Positions 43,527-51,862 of a stretch of DNA of 64,000 nt are shown here, piece after piece. Source of the DNA: a bacterium (lineage in GTDB: Bacteria; Spirochaetota; Leptospiria; Leptospirales; Leptonemataceae); contig JANSYA010000001.1 in NCBI GenBank assembly GCA_024742665.1, forward strand, positions 758,425 to 822,424, in the 5' to 3' direction. Position 1 is the stretch's first letter. Every line of letters starts with the position of its first letter. The translations under genes and the position numbers were made by a program. Under the pieces are notes generated by a model. That model saw only the letters and a program-made list of their open reading frames with translations. It ran no database searches and had not been told where the DNA came from.

Positions 43527-44153
43527 TTATGGACAGCCCGTTTGCGGTGTAAGCCGCACGTTCGCCGTATTAAACCCCTGGGTCGCGGCATAGGCGAGCA
43601 GGCTATCATACGTTCCCGTATCCAGAGTGCGGCTGCGGGATAATACAAACAGACTCCCGCGAAAAGGATCGCCGACGAGGGCGTGGGAATAGTCGGCGGC
43701 CAGAGCGATGATCCAATACGGCGCGCGAAAGAGCGGAACGAATTCTACTTCCAGCTTTGAATTTCCGCTGCCCGGCGTAACCAGGGCGCGACCGCTGATC
43801 GTATTGGCCGGCCCCGAAGCCGAGTTCAGGCGGCATTCGTTAAATACGCTGATCGTCGACGAATCGATCGCGCCGTAGGTCGCCGTCGTGCAGTGGCATC
43901 CCGCCGAAAAAAATTGGGGCAGCGACGCGATCTCGTACCAGACGCCGACGTACTGCGCCGGATCGACGAAGCTCACGGTCGGCAGCGGCGGCGGCAGGGT
44001 CGCGAGATACAGGGTTTGCAGAGTTTCCCTGTCGCCGTCGTCATCGTTTGCAAACGGAGAGTTGTCCGCGCAGCCCGCAAAGAACGCCAGCGATAACACA
44101 CACAGCAGCAATGAGATCCTTCCGCGCGAAGCGTTTGAGCTTTGATCGAGCAT
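43527..44153 (-). CDS. Lipocalin-family lipoprotein (Blc-like)
   Basis: 208 residues. The signal SLLLCVLSLAFFAGC makes it a lipoprotein. After an Asp-rich linker the lipocalin motif appears: AQYVGVWYEIASLPQFF with the GxW box, then CTTATY, the strand VFNECRL and WIIALAADYSHALVGDP, as in bacterial Blc. It binds hydrophobic molecules or lysophospholipids at the outer membrane. The conserved C-terminal cysteine in TPQTGCP could form a disulfide. It is the convergent neighbour of purH. Confidence 0.85.
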   Translation of the reverse strand: MLDQSSNASRGRISLLLCVLSLAFFAGCADNSPFANDDDGDRETLQTLYLATLPPPLPTVSFVDPAQYVGVWYEIASLPQFFSAGCHCTTATYGAIDSSTISVFNECRLNSASGPANTISGRALVTPGSGNSKLEVEFVPLFRAPYWIIALAADYSHALVGDPFRGSLFVLSRSRTLDTGTYDSLLAYAATQGFNTANVRLTPQTGCP

Positions 44154-44237
44154 GACGATAATCTAAGGCGTACGAGAGCGGCCGGCCTTAAAAATAAATG
44201 GATGCGGGGGATCGGCGACGGCGACAGACTGGCCGCG

Positions 44238-44708
44238 ATGTCCGCAAGAAATCGTCGAGTCAGCGCCGATGCCTGTCTTTATCGGTCGACGTCCGCGCTG
44301 TTTATAAGCGTAATCTTCGCCTGCGTTTTGGCCGCGTCCACTGCGTCGTGTGTGAGCTTCGTCGATCTGCGCCCGCCCGCGAAGGGCAGCGTCGAGAATC
44401 CGGTCGAGTGCGCGTCGCCCCTTCAGCAGCGTGGCTATTTGAAACGACTGCGCCGCAGCGACGGCGAAACGCGGGTGCAGTCCGAGTATCTGGATTCCGT
44501 CGCCGGGCCGCGCGACGTGATCCTCGATCGCTTTCGCGTAGAAAACCCCGCGCCGGATGAGCGCGGCATCGGCACGATCCTGCTCGATCAATTTCGCAGC
44601 GAACCGGATTACCCGCCGGCCTTCCGCGTATATATGAGCATCTACGGCGAAGACTTTTGCGAATTAGAGCCGGTTCCCGGTTATGAGTTTCTGGGGCCGG
44701 ATGCGTGA
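44238..44708 (+). CDS. Predicted lipoprotein, unknown function
   Basis: 156 residues from ATG 44238 (the frame extends upstream to 44142). A hydrophobic signal with STASC suggests a lipoprotein: LFISVIFACVLAASTASC. The mature part begins VSFVDLRPPAKG and contains charged strands and two cysteines (ECASP, DFCEL). No family is recognised. It overlaps the convergent 7TM protein gene by 28 bases at their ends. It could also start earlier at 44202. Confidence 0.6.
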   Translation: MSARNRRVSADACLYRSTSALFISVIFACVLAASTASCVSFVDLRPPAKGSVENPVECASPLQQRGYLKRLRRSDGETRVQSEYLDSVAGPRDVILDRFRVENPAPDERGIGTILLDQFRSEPDYPPAFRVYMSIYGEDFCELEPVPGYEFLGPDA

Positions 44709-45868
44709 CGATCACGCCTGCCGGCCAGGGCCAGCGTTGCAACGATTGCAATAAGAATTCCGACATGGGCGACCGCGCGCGCGTCAGCGTTGATGAAGCT
44801 GGTCACCTGGCTCCAGCGAGATAAAGCCGTAACGCTTACAAGCAGCACAAGCAAAGCGCCTGTTCGACTGCCTCCGATCAACGCCGCAATTCCGCATAGA
44901 GCGATCGATAGCTTCCAGAGTGACGCGGTGTCGGCTTCCGTTATCAGGTGGGAGTATTCGTAGAACTCCGGTGGAATGGATGCTGCGTGGATGCGGAGCA
45001 GGGCCGCCGCCGTCGCGACCGCCAATAGCATGCTCAGGGCTATGCGAAGCAGACGCCAGACTTTCAGCGGCTTATCAGGCAGGAGGCTCCAGGCGAAAGC
45101 GGCGAAGGCGACAGTGTTGAGGCTCGGGGGGATCAGCTCTGTCGCGGAATAAAATCTGGAAAACAGGAGTGGTTTGAGCCAGGAACTTTCCACGGCAGCC
45201 GTGGCCAGGAGGGCCAGGCAATACGCGCTGAATGCGATCAGCGCCCGTTTTGAAAATTGTTCGGCGTCGCGTTCGAGGGCCCGCGCGGCGAAGAGTGCCG
45301 CACAAAATAAAGACGCGTAGACTGCGATCCAGAGAATGTCGGCGATTTCAAGTAGCTGTCGGTACTTCGTGATTTCGTGTGCCCTTCCAAGATGAATCTT
45401 CGTTGCGTGCGGCGCGATTTCGAAACCGGCTATTTCGGTTAGTGCGATCCTCTGCGGCCCGGCCTGAGAGATGTCCGGGGGAATCCGGATGACGTGCGAC
45501 CGATAGTACTGAGTTCTGAGCGGCCCGATTGGCCGGCCATTCCAGGTGATCGCAAGGCTGATATTATGCGAATTCAGGAGCAGGGCCAGCGGCTCGCTCG
45601 CTTCTGTATTGCTTTCGCGATTGATTTCGCGGCTATAACGAAAGGGCTGTCCGGGGGCCCAGCAATTGAATCGAAATAAGGGAATGATTCCGACCGATTG
45701 TTGCGCGATGGAATCGTCGTGGGCGTAGCGGGCCGTCCAATCGCCTTCAGCCTGCAACGAATTCAAATCAAGCGGAGGGTCTTGCAGCTTGCGAACCGCG
45801 ATCTCTCCCGCGAGAAACACGGCGGTCGCGAGCATGCAGCCAATGCTCAGTTTCGTATAAACGTTCAT
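44681..45868 (-). CDS. 7TM membrane protein with extracytoplasmic domain, sensor-like
   Basis: 395 residues. A signal-like helix (about 7-25) is followed by an extracytoplasmic domain (30-170) with beta-strand character (LALLLNSHNISLAITWNGRPIG, given in part), and then about seven transmembrane helices (175-385). The layout resembles 7TMR-DISM receptors, but there is no cytoplasmic output domain: the protein ends with a short Arg/His/Gly-rich tail. It might act with a separate signalling partner or be a transporter. Family assignment is uncertain. Confidence 0.6.
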   Translation of the reverse strand: MNVYTKLSIGCMLATAVFLAGEIAVRKLQDPPLDLNSLQAEGDWTARYAHDDSIAQQSVGIIPLFRFNCWAPGQPFRYSREINRESNTEASEPLALLLNSHNISLAITWNGRPIGPLRTQYYRSHVIRIPPDISQAGPQRIALTEIAGFEIAPHATKIHLGRAHEITKYRQLLEIADILWIAVYASLFCAALFAARALERDAEQFSKRALIAFSAYCLALLATAAVESSWLKPLLFSRFYSATELIPPSLNTVAFAAFAWSLLPDKPLKVWRLLRIALSMLLAVATAAALLRIHAASIPPEFYEYSHLITEADTASLWKLSIALCGIAALIGGSRTGALLVLLVSVTALSRWSQVTSFINADARAVAHVGILIAIVATLALAGRRDRHASGPRNS

Positions 45869-45902
45869 TCTGAAACATGGCGCGAGGGCAGGAAGTCCGA
45901 GC

Positions 45903-45963
45903 GTCTACGGGCTACATCGCCTCCGGCGATGGCAGGGCGCCAGGGATGCCGACGCCCGTAGAC
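45903..45963. repeat. Structured intergenic element with nested stems
   Basis: GTCTACGGGC (45903-45912) pairs exactly with GCCCGTAGAC (45954-45963). Inside are CATCGCC/GGCGATG (45915-45921 and 45925-45931) and a weaker third stem (GGCA...TGCC). The 61-base element would fold as a multi-stem cloverleaf-like structure. It lies between two minus-strand genes. Confidence 0.65.
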
Positions 45964-45979
45964 CAATGCATGCTCACGA

Positions 45980-46735
45980 TCAATAGGGATCCCGATCGTC
46001 GCTCGACTGATTCAGATCGCCGGCGTCTTCGCCTAGCTCGACGGAGCCCGCGTCGAAATCGTCGAAGCGCTCGGTTTCAGGCGCGGGACTATCGTACGCA
46101 TCGCCGTAATTGTCGTCGTAGGATTCGCCGTAATCAGAGCCGGGCGCGTACTCGCTCGCCGGTTCCGCCGTGTGCAGGCGATAGCCGGCGTAGATGAAAC
46201 ACAAACCCGCGTTGATGGCGCAAAAGATAAAGCTCATGTGATGGTGCACGCCCCACACGGCCAGGTTGATCGCGCCCAGAGCGATCGTCAGGCTGAAGAA
46301 GAACGGCAGCTCGGTGGCCAAAAGGCGGCTTAAGAATCCATCGGGGCCGCCCTGGTCGCTTGCGACGTCTTTCATCGACGGCCAGACGATGTGCAGAATC
46401 AGCGGAAACAGAATCGACTGGAAGAAATAATTCGGGATCTGATCTTCCGCATGGTCCGGAGCGATCGTAATATCCGGCGAAAGCAAACCGCCAAAGAGCG
46501 TCAGCGCCCAGGCGACGGCGATGCCGCTCAGCAGCGCCAGATAGTTCAGAGCGGTTTCGCCGCGCGAAGTAAGATTCTCGAACTGGCGCAGAATAATGCG
46601 ATACAGATCGATCAGTTCGTCGCGGGTATAAGAATCCTGCTCGCGTAAAAGATGACCCCAGTAGTCGAGAACCAGCACTACGCCGGCGAAGACTCCGAGC
46701 AGCGTCGCCCAGACCAGTATTTCAATAAACATCAT
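45980..46735 (-). CDS. Polytopic membrane protein with acidic Tyr/Asp tail
   Basis: 251 residues from ATG 46735, which overlaps the stop of the upstream gene (ATGA). There are four to five transmembrane helices (about 4-25, 68-90, 105-125, 145-165, 172-192). The C-terminal 55 residues are rich in Asp, Glu, Tyr and Ser (GESYDDNYGDAYD and similar). No family is recognised. It is the third of three coupled genes downstream of an Lcl-domain lipoprotein gene. Confidence 0.7.
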   Translation of the reverse strand: MMFIEILVWATLLGVFAGVVLVLDYWGHLLREQDSYTRDELIDLYRIILRQFENLTSRGETALNYLALLSGIAVAWALTLFGGLLSPDITIAPDHAEDQIPNYFFQSILFPLILHIVWPSMKDVASDQGGPDGFLSRLLATELPFFFSLTIALGAINLAVWGVHHHMSFIFCAINAGLCFIYAGYRLHTAEPASEYAPGSDYGESYDDNYGDAYDSPAPETERFDDFDAGSVELGEDAGDLNQSSDDRDPY

Positions 46736-47580
46736 TGGATTGCTTCGCCTCCGGATTTCGCTTCGCTTTCCGAAATTTTCGCCAGCAGCGGCGCGAAGCG
46801 ATCGGCTGTGCCCGGCTCGGGATACGCGGCGTAGGTTTTGATGTCGGAGAGTGTGACATCGCTGAGATTGTTGTTGTGAATCGTACTGAAGACGGCGCCG
46901 GTGCCGAATTCCTGCCAGCCTTCGAATGTGAATTCCAGGCCGCGAATCGGAATCACCGATACCCACATCTGCATGCGTTCGGGGCGACCGTTTTCATCGG
47001 TTATGATTAAGTAGCTATCGCCGGGAGTTACGCCGCCGGACTCGTAGCTGACCAGCAGAGCCCGCTCGGCGACCAGCTTCCGGGTCGTGCCCGGCGCTCG
47101 CAGCATGCCGAAAGGGTTCAACCAGAAGACATCGTTCACGTGCCATTTGATCGCTTCTCGCAGGGCTTCCGCCGCCGCTTCGCCTTCTAACGGTGTGTCG
47201 CCGGCGAAGGCCGCGAATTGATTTTGATTCTTGTGATTGTACTGCACGCGCAGGGCTTCGTCGCCGGGCAGACGGACTTCGACGAAATCCCGGCGGCGGT
47301 CATAGAAGTGTTCGTTGCCCCGCCGATCGAAACGAAATTCGACGGCGGCGGTATTTTCTTTCCAGGCCTGCTGATTCGTGGCCGCGATAATTCGATCGGT
47401 CAGGGCTTCGGCCGCGGGGCCGCTTGCGCCTTCGGGCAGGGGCTGGTTTACGACCAGTCGGATCGTAAGCAGTATGATGAGCGCGCCGCCCAGCGTAATG
47501 CCGAGCACGGTTAAGAGGATCTTTTTGATCAAAACGATTCTTCCTGTGATTGTATCAAGTAGCGAAGCGTGGCGCGTCAT
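46732..47580 (-). CDS. Membrane-anchored protein, unknown function
   Basis: 282 residues from ATG 47580, overlapping the upstream stop (ATGA). One transmembrane helix at about 18-42 is followed by a large extracytoplasmic beta-rich domain with Trp/Phe-rich segments (KWHVNDVFWLNPFGML, WVSVIPIRGLEFTFEGWQEFG). The pattern of anchored beta domain plus paired aromatic strands recalls lipoprotein- or lipid-carrier folds, but I cannot name a family. It is coupled on both sides. Confidence 0.7.
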   Translation of the reverse strand: MTRHASLLDTITGRIVLIKKILLTVLGITLGGALIILLTIRLVVNQPLPEGASGPAAEALTDRIIAATNQQAWKENTAAVEFRFDRRGNEHFYDRRRDFVEVRLPGDEALRVQYNHKNQNQFAAFAGDTPLEGEAAAEALREAIKWHVNDVFWLNPFGMLRAPGTTRKLVAERALLVSYESGGVTPGDSYLIITDENGRPERMQMWVSVIPIRGLEFTFEGWQEFGTGAVFSTIHNNNLSDVTLSDIKTYAAYPEPGTADRFAPLLAKISESEAKSGGEAIQ

Positions 47581-47930
47581 CCGCCGTCGCGGCTGCGCAG
47601 CTTCTGAAAATCGCGCCAGACGATCAGCAGCGAATCCACGGCGTCCTGAATGTTCAGACTGACGGTATTCTGGCCTTCGTCCGTTTTATCAATCAAAATC
47701 AGATGACCGAATTCCGGGTCCTTGCGGGCTTCGTAGCCGGGAAAGAGATTTACCGCTCGCAGAATCATGGCACGGGCCCGGGTCTCATCGAGAGCATCGT
47801 CTTCGTCCAGGCGGGCCAGATCCGAGCGCAGCGCGTGATAGACGATGATGGCGAAGGCGCGGGCTTCTTTGCTCTGACCGGTGCCGGCGGCGCGATCGCT
47901 TCCGGGTTGGTGGCTGCCAGGCGTGGGCAT
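47577..47930 (-). CDS. Small soluble protein, unknown function
   Basis: 117 residues from ATG 47930 (a TTG at 47954 is less likely). After a Gly/Pro/Ser-rich start the protein is helical (ARAFAIIVYHALRSDLA, RARAMILRAVNLFPGYEARKD) with a short beta pair and a closing helix SLLIVWRDFQKLRS. It has no signal peptide or membrane helix. Its stop overlaps the ATG of the next gene, so it is probably a cytoplasmic partner of the two membrane proteins. Confidence 0.65.
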   Translation of the reverse strand: MPTPGSHQPGSDRAAGTGQSKEARAFAIIVYHALRSDLARLDEDDALDETRARAMILRAVNLFPGYEARKDPEFGHLILIDKTDEGQNTVSLNIQDAVDSLLIVWRDFQKLRSRDGG

Positions 47931-47963
47931 AGATCGAAGATTCCGATCGCGCAAGAATCGCGC

Positions 47964-48614
47964 TTACTGGCGCACGCAGCGCAGGTACTGGACGGTGTCC
48001 TTCTGGACGATATTTTCCTGAGCGAAAGTATTCTGGGCGAAGTTGTAGGTGTAGGCTTCAGAGCCGTCGTTTTCGTTTTCGTTGCCGTTGCCGCTCCAGA
48101 AATCCTTATCGTCGGGGGTCTGGGGGAAGAAGGCGAGCAGATTCGCCCGGGTCAGCATGGACTGGGCCATCGTGCCCAGCTCGGAGCGGCCGGGCAGGCG
48201 CCAGTCGGAAGCCCCGGCGAAGACCAGGCCGTTGCAGCTATCGAAAGCCGGCCCGGAAGTGGCCGCGGGCGAGGCCGCATTGGAGTCGGTGCAGTCGGCG
48301 AAGTTGCCGGTCAGCACCGAGCAGAAGTTCAGGCTGACGGCGCCGAAGGTCGTGCCGCCCCCGGTGCCGCCGCAGGTGTTCAGATTCGAATCCCAGACCT
48401 GGCCCTGGGCGCATTTCATCCAGACGAGTCCCGTGTTCTGGGTCAGAGTGCCGTTGCCGTTGTCGGTAAAGACGTTTGTGAGGGCGCTGACGGTCAGCAG
48501 CTCCAGGCTTTCGTCATCGTTTTCGCTGCTGCAGGCCGCGGTGCTGAAAGCCAGCGCGCCGGCCAGGAGGACCATCGCCAGGGCTCGTTTCGAATGGGGT
48601 TCGTGCGTATTCAT
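47964..48614 (-). CDS. Lcl-domain (DUF1566) lipoprotein
   Basis: 216 residues. The signal ALAMVLLAGALAFSTAAC makes it a lipoprotein. The mature domain has the DUF1566/Lcl pattern: FTDNGNGTLTQNTGLVWMKC, DWRLPGRSELGTM and the closing VQYLRCVRQ. Such domains are frequent in leptospiral surface lipoproteins and fold as C-type-lectin-like modules that can bind glycans or host molecules. A Gly-rich loop near residue 85 is a local insertion. It lies 33 bases upstream of the coupled cassette. Confidence 0.85.
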   Translation of the reverse strand: MNTHEPHSKRALAMVLLAGALAFSTAACSSENDDESLELLTVSALTNVFTDNGNGTLTQNTGLVWMKCAQGQVWDSNLNTCGGTGGGTTFGAVSLNFCSVLTGNFADCTDSNAASPAATSGPAFDSCNGLVFAGASDWRLPGRSELGTMAQSMLTRANLLAFFPQTPDDKDFWSGNGNENENDGSEAYTYNFAQNTFAQENIVQKDTVQYLRCVRQ

Positions 48615-48861
48615 AATATCGATGCTCCCGGTTGCGGGCCCGCGCCGGCCCGGGATCGATCTTTCCGGGCGTTTTCAGGCGCTTTCAGTCTCGTCGGTCG
48701 ATTCTCTTAATTTATCAAGCCTTTCCCGTCCCGCCGCGCTCCATAAATCCGGTAGATAGACGACCTGCGTTTGCGATTGCGTTTCGACCGGATCGTCGGG
48801 AATCGGCGCATACCGTTTTAGACGACGCGCCGAAGCGGAAATCCGGGAATTTTCCGGCTTT

Positions 48862-49758
48862 TTAGCCGCGCGACTTCAGCAATTCGTCGAGGCTCTCGCC
48901 CGCGTGATACGAGCTGCGCACCAGCGGTCCGGACTCCACGTGGCGGAAGCCCAGGCCCAGGGCGTATTCTTTGAGCTCGTCGAATACTTCGAGGGGCACG
49001 TAGCTTTTGAGCGGGGCGTGCTTCGGGCTCGGCTGGAGATACTGGCCGATGGTCAGCATCCCGCATCCAGCCTGCGCCAGATCCGCGATGACTCCGCGGA
49101 CTTCGGCAATCTCTTCGCCCAGTCCCAGAATCAGGCCGCTTTTGGTCAGCAGACCGGCTGCCCCGCTCTGGCGAATGACTTCGATCGAAGTCTGGTAGTT
49201 GGACTGTGGGCAGATCGTGCGAAAGAGCGACGGCACGGTCTCCACGTTATGATTCAGGATTTCCGGTTTTTCGTCCCAGATCCGCTGCAGGTGTTCCGTC
49301 ACGCCTTTGAAGTCCGGAATCAGCACTTCCATCGTCGTTTTCGGGTTCAGCTCGCGCACCCGGCGCATGACCGCCGCGAAGTGCCGGCTGCCGCAATCTT
49401 TGAGATCGTCCCGATCGACCGAGGTGATGACGACGTGCTTGAGGCCGAGCTGCTGCACGGCGGTGGCGGTCTTTTCGGCTTCCCGGGGATCGAGCATGCT
49501 CGGCCGGGCCGTGTTGATGTCGCAGAATCCGCAGCGGCGGGTGCAGGTCTCGCCCATGATCATGAAGGTCGCCGTGCCCTGGTTCCAGCAGTGCCCCAGG
49601 TTGGGACACGAAGCCTCTTCGCAGACCGTGTGCAGGCGGGCGCCGTGGACGGCGTCTTTGACCCGGGTCGCCGTGGACGGCGTGTCGCCGGCGTCCATTT
49701 TCAGGCGGACTTTCATCCACTTCGGCGGCGGGGGAGGAGTTGTGACAGGATACTTCAC
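48862..49758 (-). CDS. lipA: Lipoyl synthase
   Basis: 298 residues from GTG 49758; the frame is open to a TTG at 49878 but the family begins near the PPPKWMKVRLK segment. LipA is a radical-SAM enzyme that inserts two sulfurs into protein-bound octanoate. The auxiliary cluster cysteines are in CEEASCPNLGHC and the radical-SAM triad in CTRRCGFC. VITSVDRDDLKDCGSRHFA and the C-terminal RSSYHAGE (Ser ligand of the auxiliary cluster) are present. lipB is not in the window. Confidence 0.95.
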   Translation of the reverse strand: MKYPVTTPPPPPKWMKVRLKMDAGDTPSTATRVKDAVHGARLHTVCEEASCPNLGHCWNQGTATFMIMGETCTRRCGFCDINTARPSMLDPREAEKTATAVQQLGLKHVVITSVDRDDLKDCGSRHFAAVMRRVRELNPKTTMEVLIPDFKGVTEHLQRIWDEKPEILNHNVETVPSLFRTICPQSNYQTSIEVIRQSGAAGLLTKSGLILGLGEEIAEVRGVIADLAQAGCGMLTIGQYLQPSPKHAPLKSYVPLEVFDELKEYALGLGFRHVESGPLVRSSYHAGESLDELLKSRG

Positions 49759-50006
49759 GATACGAAAAAGGAAATCGTGGATCGTCGACCGTTCAAGCCT
49801 TTTTTGAACTTGCGGCTGGCCGGCTGAAACGGTTATCCCGGTCAAAGACGTATCCACGGGCCCGATTTTGCTTTGCAATTTCCCGCCCGGCCCTTAAAAC
49901 GCCGGGAGCCGTCGCGAGCCCGCGCAAGCCTTTCAGGGCCTGCGTCGGACGAGCCGTCTGATCCACATACAAAATACGCTACACTATTAACGTAAGGAAG
50001 AGCTTC

Positions 50007-51386
50007 ATGTCTGCACCGGAAAAACTACCGCCAGGGAAACAGATCGCCTATGCGATCGGTCAGTTCGGATGGTCCACGCTGGTAAATACCGTAAATATTA
50101 CCCTGGTCTATTTTTATATTCCAACTGCGGACTCCGGCATTCCGACTTTCGTAACCCAGGCCGAATTCTTCGTTGTCCTGAACGTCGTCACCCTGCTGCT
50201 GGCCAGCGGCCGACTCTTCGACGCCGTCACCGATCCGCTGATCGCCGGTCTCTCGGATCGTTCCGGCCACAAGAAAGGCCGGCGCATTCCCTTTCTGGCT
50301 ATGGGCGCCGTGCCCACCGGCGTATTTTGCGCATTGCTGTTCTTTCCGCTGGTCGGCAGCGAAAGCTTCGCGAATTTGATCTGGCTCGCCGCGATTCAGT
50401 TTCTGTTCTTCCTGGCACTGACGGTTTATGTTACGCCGTACTTCGCGCTGATCGCCGAGCTCGGTCATTCACCTCAAGAAAAACTGGGTTTGTCTACTGC
50501 CATCTCGGTAACATACGCGCTGGGTTTGATCGTCGCTTCGTTTACGCCGGCCATCGGCGGCGCGCTGCAGTCTGCTCTGCAGCTCGATCCCGTTCAGGGC
50601 ATTCAGGGCGCGGTCACGATACTCGCGATCTTCGGCGTGATTCTAATGCTTGTTCCGGTCTTTTTCATCGACGAAAAGCGCTACTGTCGTTCGCTGCCGT
50701 CGGACACGCCGATCATTGAATCGTTGATGATGTGTCTGCGAAACAAGAACTTCTTGCCCTACGCCGCTTCCGACCTGACATATTTCATGGGCATCACGAT
50801 CATTTTAACCGGTATGCCGTACTACGTCGAAGTTCTGGTGCAGCTCGATAAAAGTTTCGTCGGCATCGTGATGACGGCGATTGTATTAATCAGCTTTCTA
50901 TTTTACTTCGTGGTGTACTTTTTGGCCGGCCGCTACGGGAAACGGAACCTGGTGCTCTTCGCTTTCCTGGTATTCTCAGGCGTCTTTTTGTTAGTTTATT
51001 TTCTCGGGAATATACCGATGGATCCAACCGCGCAGATGCTGTTGGTCGCCGTGACGGCCGCCATGCCCATGGCTTTTCTGGGCGTGTTGCCCAACGCGAT
51101 CCTGGCGGACATCGCCGATCACGACAGTTTGAAGACCGGCAAAAAGATGCAGGGGATGTACTACGGCGCCCGGACATTTCTACAGAAGTTCGGAGTTACG
51201 GCCGGCCTGATGGTCTTCGCGGGACTGACCAATCTCGGTAAAGACGTCGGCGACGATCAGGGCATTCGTCTTTCAGGTATCGCCGGCATGGCTCTGTGTC
51301 TGTTCGCCTTCTTCGTCTTTATGGCCTACAACGAAAACAAGGTGCTCAAAGAAACCATCGAATTGCGCGGGCAGGCGGAATCTTGA
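50007..51386 (+). CDS. GPH-family (glycoside-pentoside-hexuronide) sugar:cation symporter
   Basis: 459 residues with about 12 transmembrane helices. AAGGAAG lies 7 bases before the ATG. The MelB-type signature after helix 2 is present: FDAVTDPLIAGLSDRSGHKKGRRIPF. Other conserved points are YVTPYFALIAELGHSPQEK and, in the second half, NAILADIADHDSLKTGK, which carries the central loop of the family. It imports a sugar or glycoside with sodium or proton. It begins a long operon; its TGA overlaps the TTG of coaD. Confidence 0.88.
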   Translation: MSAPEKLPPGKQIAYAIGQFGWSTLVNTVNITLVYFYIPTADSGIPTFVTQAEFFVVLNVVTLLLASGRLFDAVTDPLIAGLSDRSGHKKGRRIPFLAMGAVPTGVFCALLFFPLVGSESFANLIWLAAIQFLFFLALTVYVTPYFALIAELGHSPQEKLGLSTAISVTYALGLIVASFTPAIGGALQSALQLDPVQGIQGAVTILAIFGVILMLVPVFFIDEKRYCRSLPSDTPIIESLMMCLRNKNFLPYAASDLTYFMGITIILTGMPYYVEVLVQLDKSFVGIVMTAIVLISFLFYFVVYFLAGRYGKRNLVLFAFLVFSGVFLLVYFLGNIPMDPTAQMLLVAVTAAMPMAFLGVLPNAILADIADHDSLKTGKKMQGMYYGARTFLQKFGVTAGLMVFAGLTNLGKDVGDDQGIRLSGIAGMALCLFAFFVFMAYNENKVLKETIELRGQAES

Positions 51387-51862
51387 GACTCGCCATCTAT
51401 CCCGGTTCTTTCGATCCGATCACGAACGGCCATCTCGATATTATCGGGCGGGCCAGTCGGATCTTCGATCGATTGACCGTGGCCGTGGCGCACAACTCGG
51501 CGAAGCGCGGTCTCTTTACGGTGAACGAGCGCGTGGAATTGATTCGCGAATCCGTCCGCGCCATCGGCAACGTGGAGGTTTCGACCTTCGAGGGACTGCT
51601 CATCGATTATGCCAGCGACAGCGGGGCACTGGCGATCGTGCGGGGCCTGCGGGCTGTGACCGACTTCGACTATGAGTACGCCATGCACCAGATGAATTCG
51701 GAAATGAGTCCCGAAATTGAAACGATGTTTCTCGTGGCGTCGAAAGAGTTTTCGTATCTCTCCAGCACAATCGTAAAGGAATTCGCGCGCTACGGACGCC
51801 CGGTCGATAATTTCACTCCGCCGGCAGTCAGCGAAGCGCTGCTGAAAAAATTCGGTCACTGA
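51383..51862 (+). CDS. coaD: Phosphopantetheine adenylyltransferase
   Basis: 159 residues, standard length, starting at TTG 51383, which overlaps the symporter stop (TTGA) and has AGGCGG upstream. The nucleotidyltransferase motif is YPGSFDPITNGHLDII and the second motif is SYLSSTIVKEFARYG. It makes dephospho-CoA in CoA synthesis. Its own TGA overlaps the ATG of the RDD gene by one base. Placing a CoA gene at the head of the MoxR operon is unusual and interesting. Confidence 0.95.
   Translation: MRLAIYPGSFDPITNGHLDIIGRASRIFDRLTVAVAHNSAKRGLFTVNERVELIRESVRAIGNVEVSTFEGLLIDYASDSGALAIVRGLRAVTDFDYEYAMHQMNSEMSPEIETMFLVASKEFSYLSSTIVKEFARYGRPVDNFTPPAVSEALLKKFGH

Noticed and set aside
47550..49827. Plus-strand frames of 300-390 codons opposite the Lcl cassette and lipA
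   Set aside because: They span gene boundaries of supported minus-strand genes and lack any recognisable feature.
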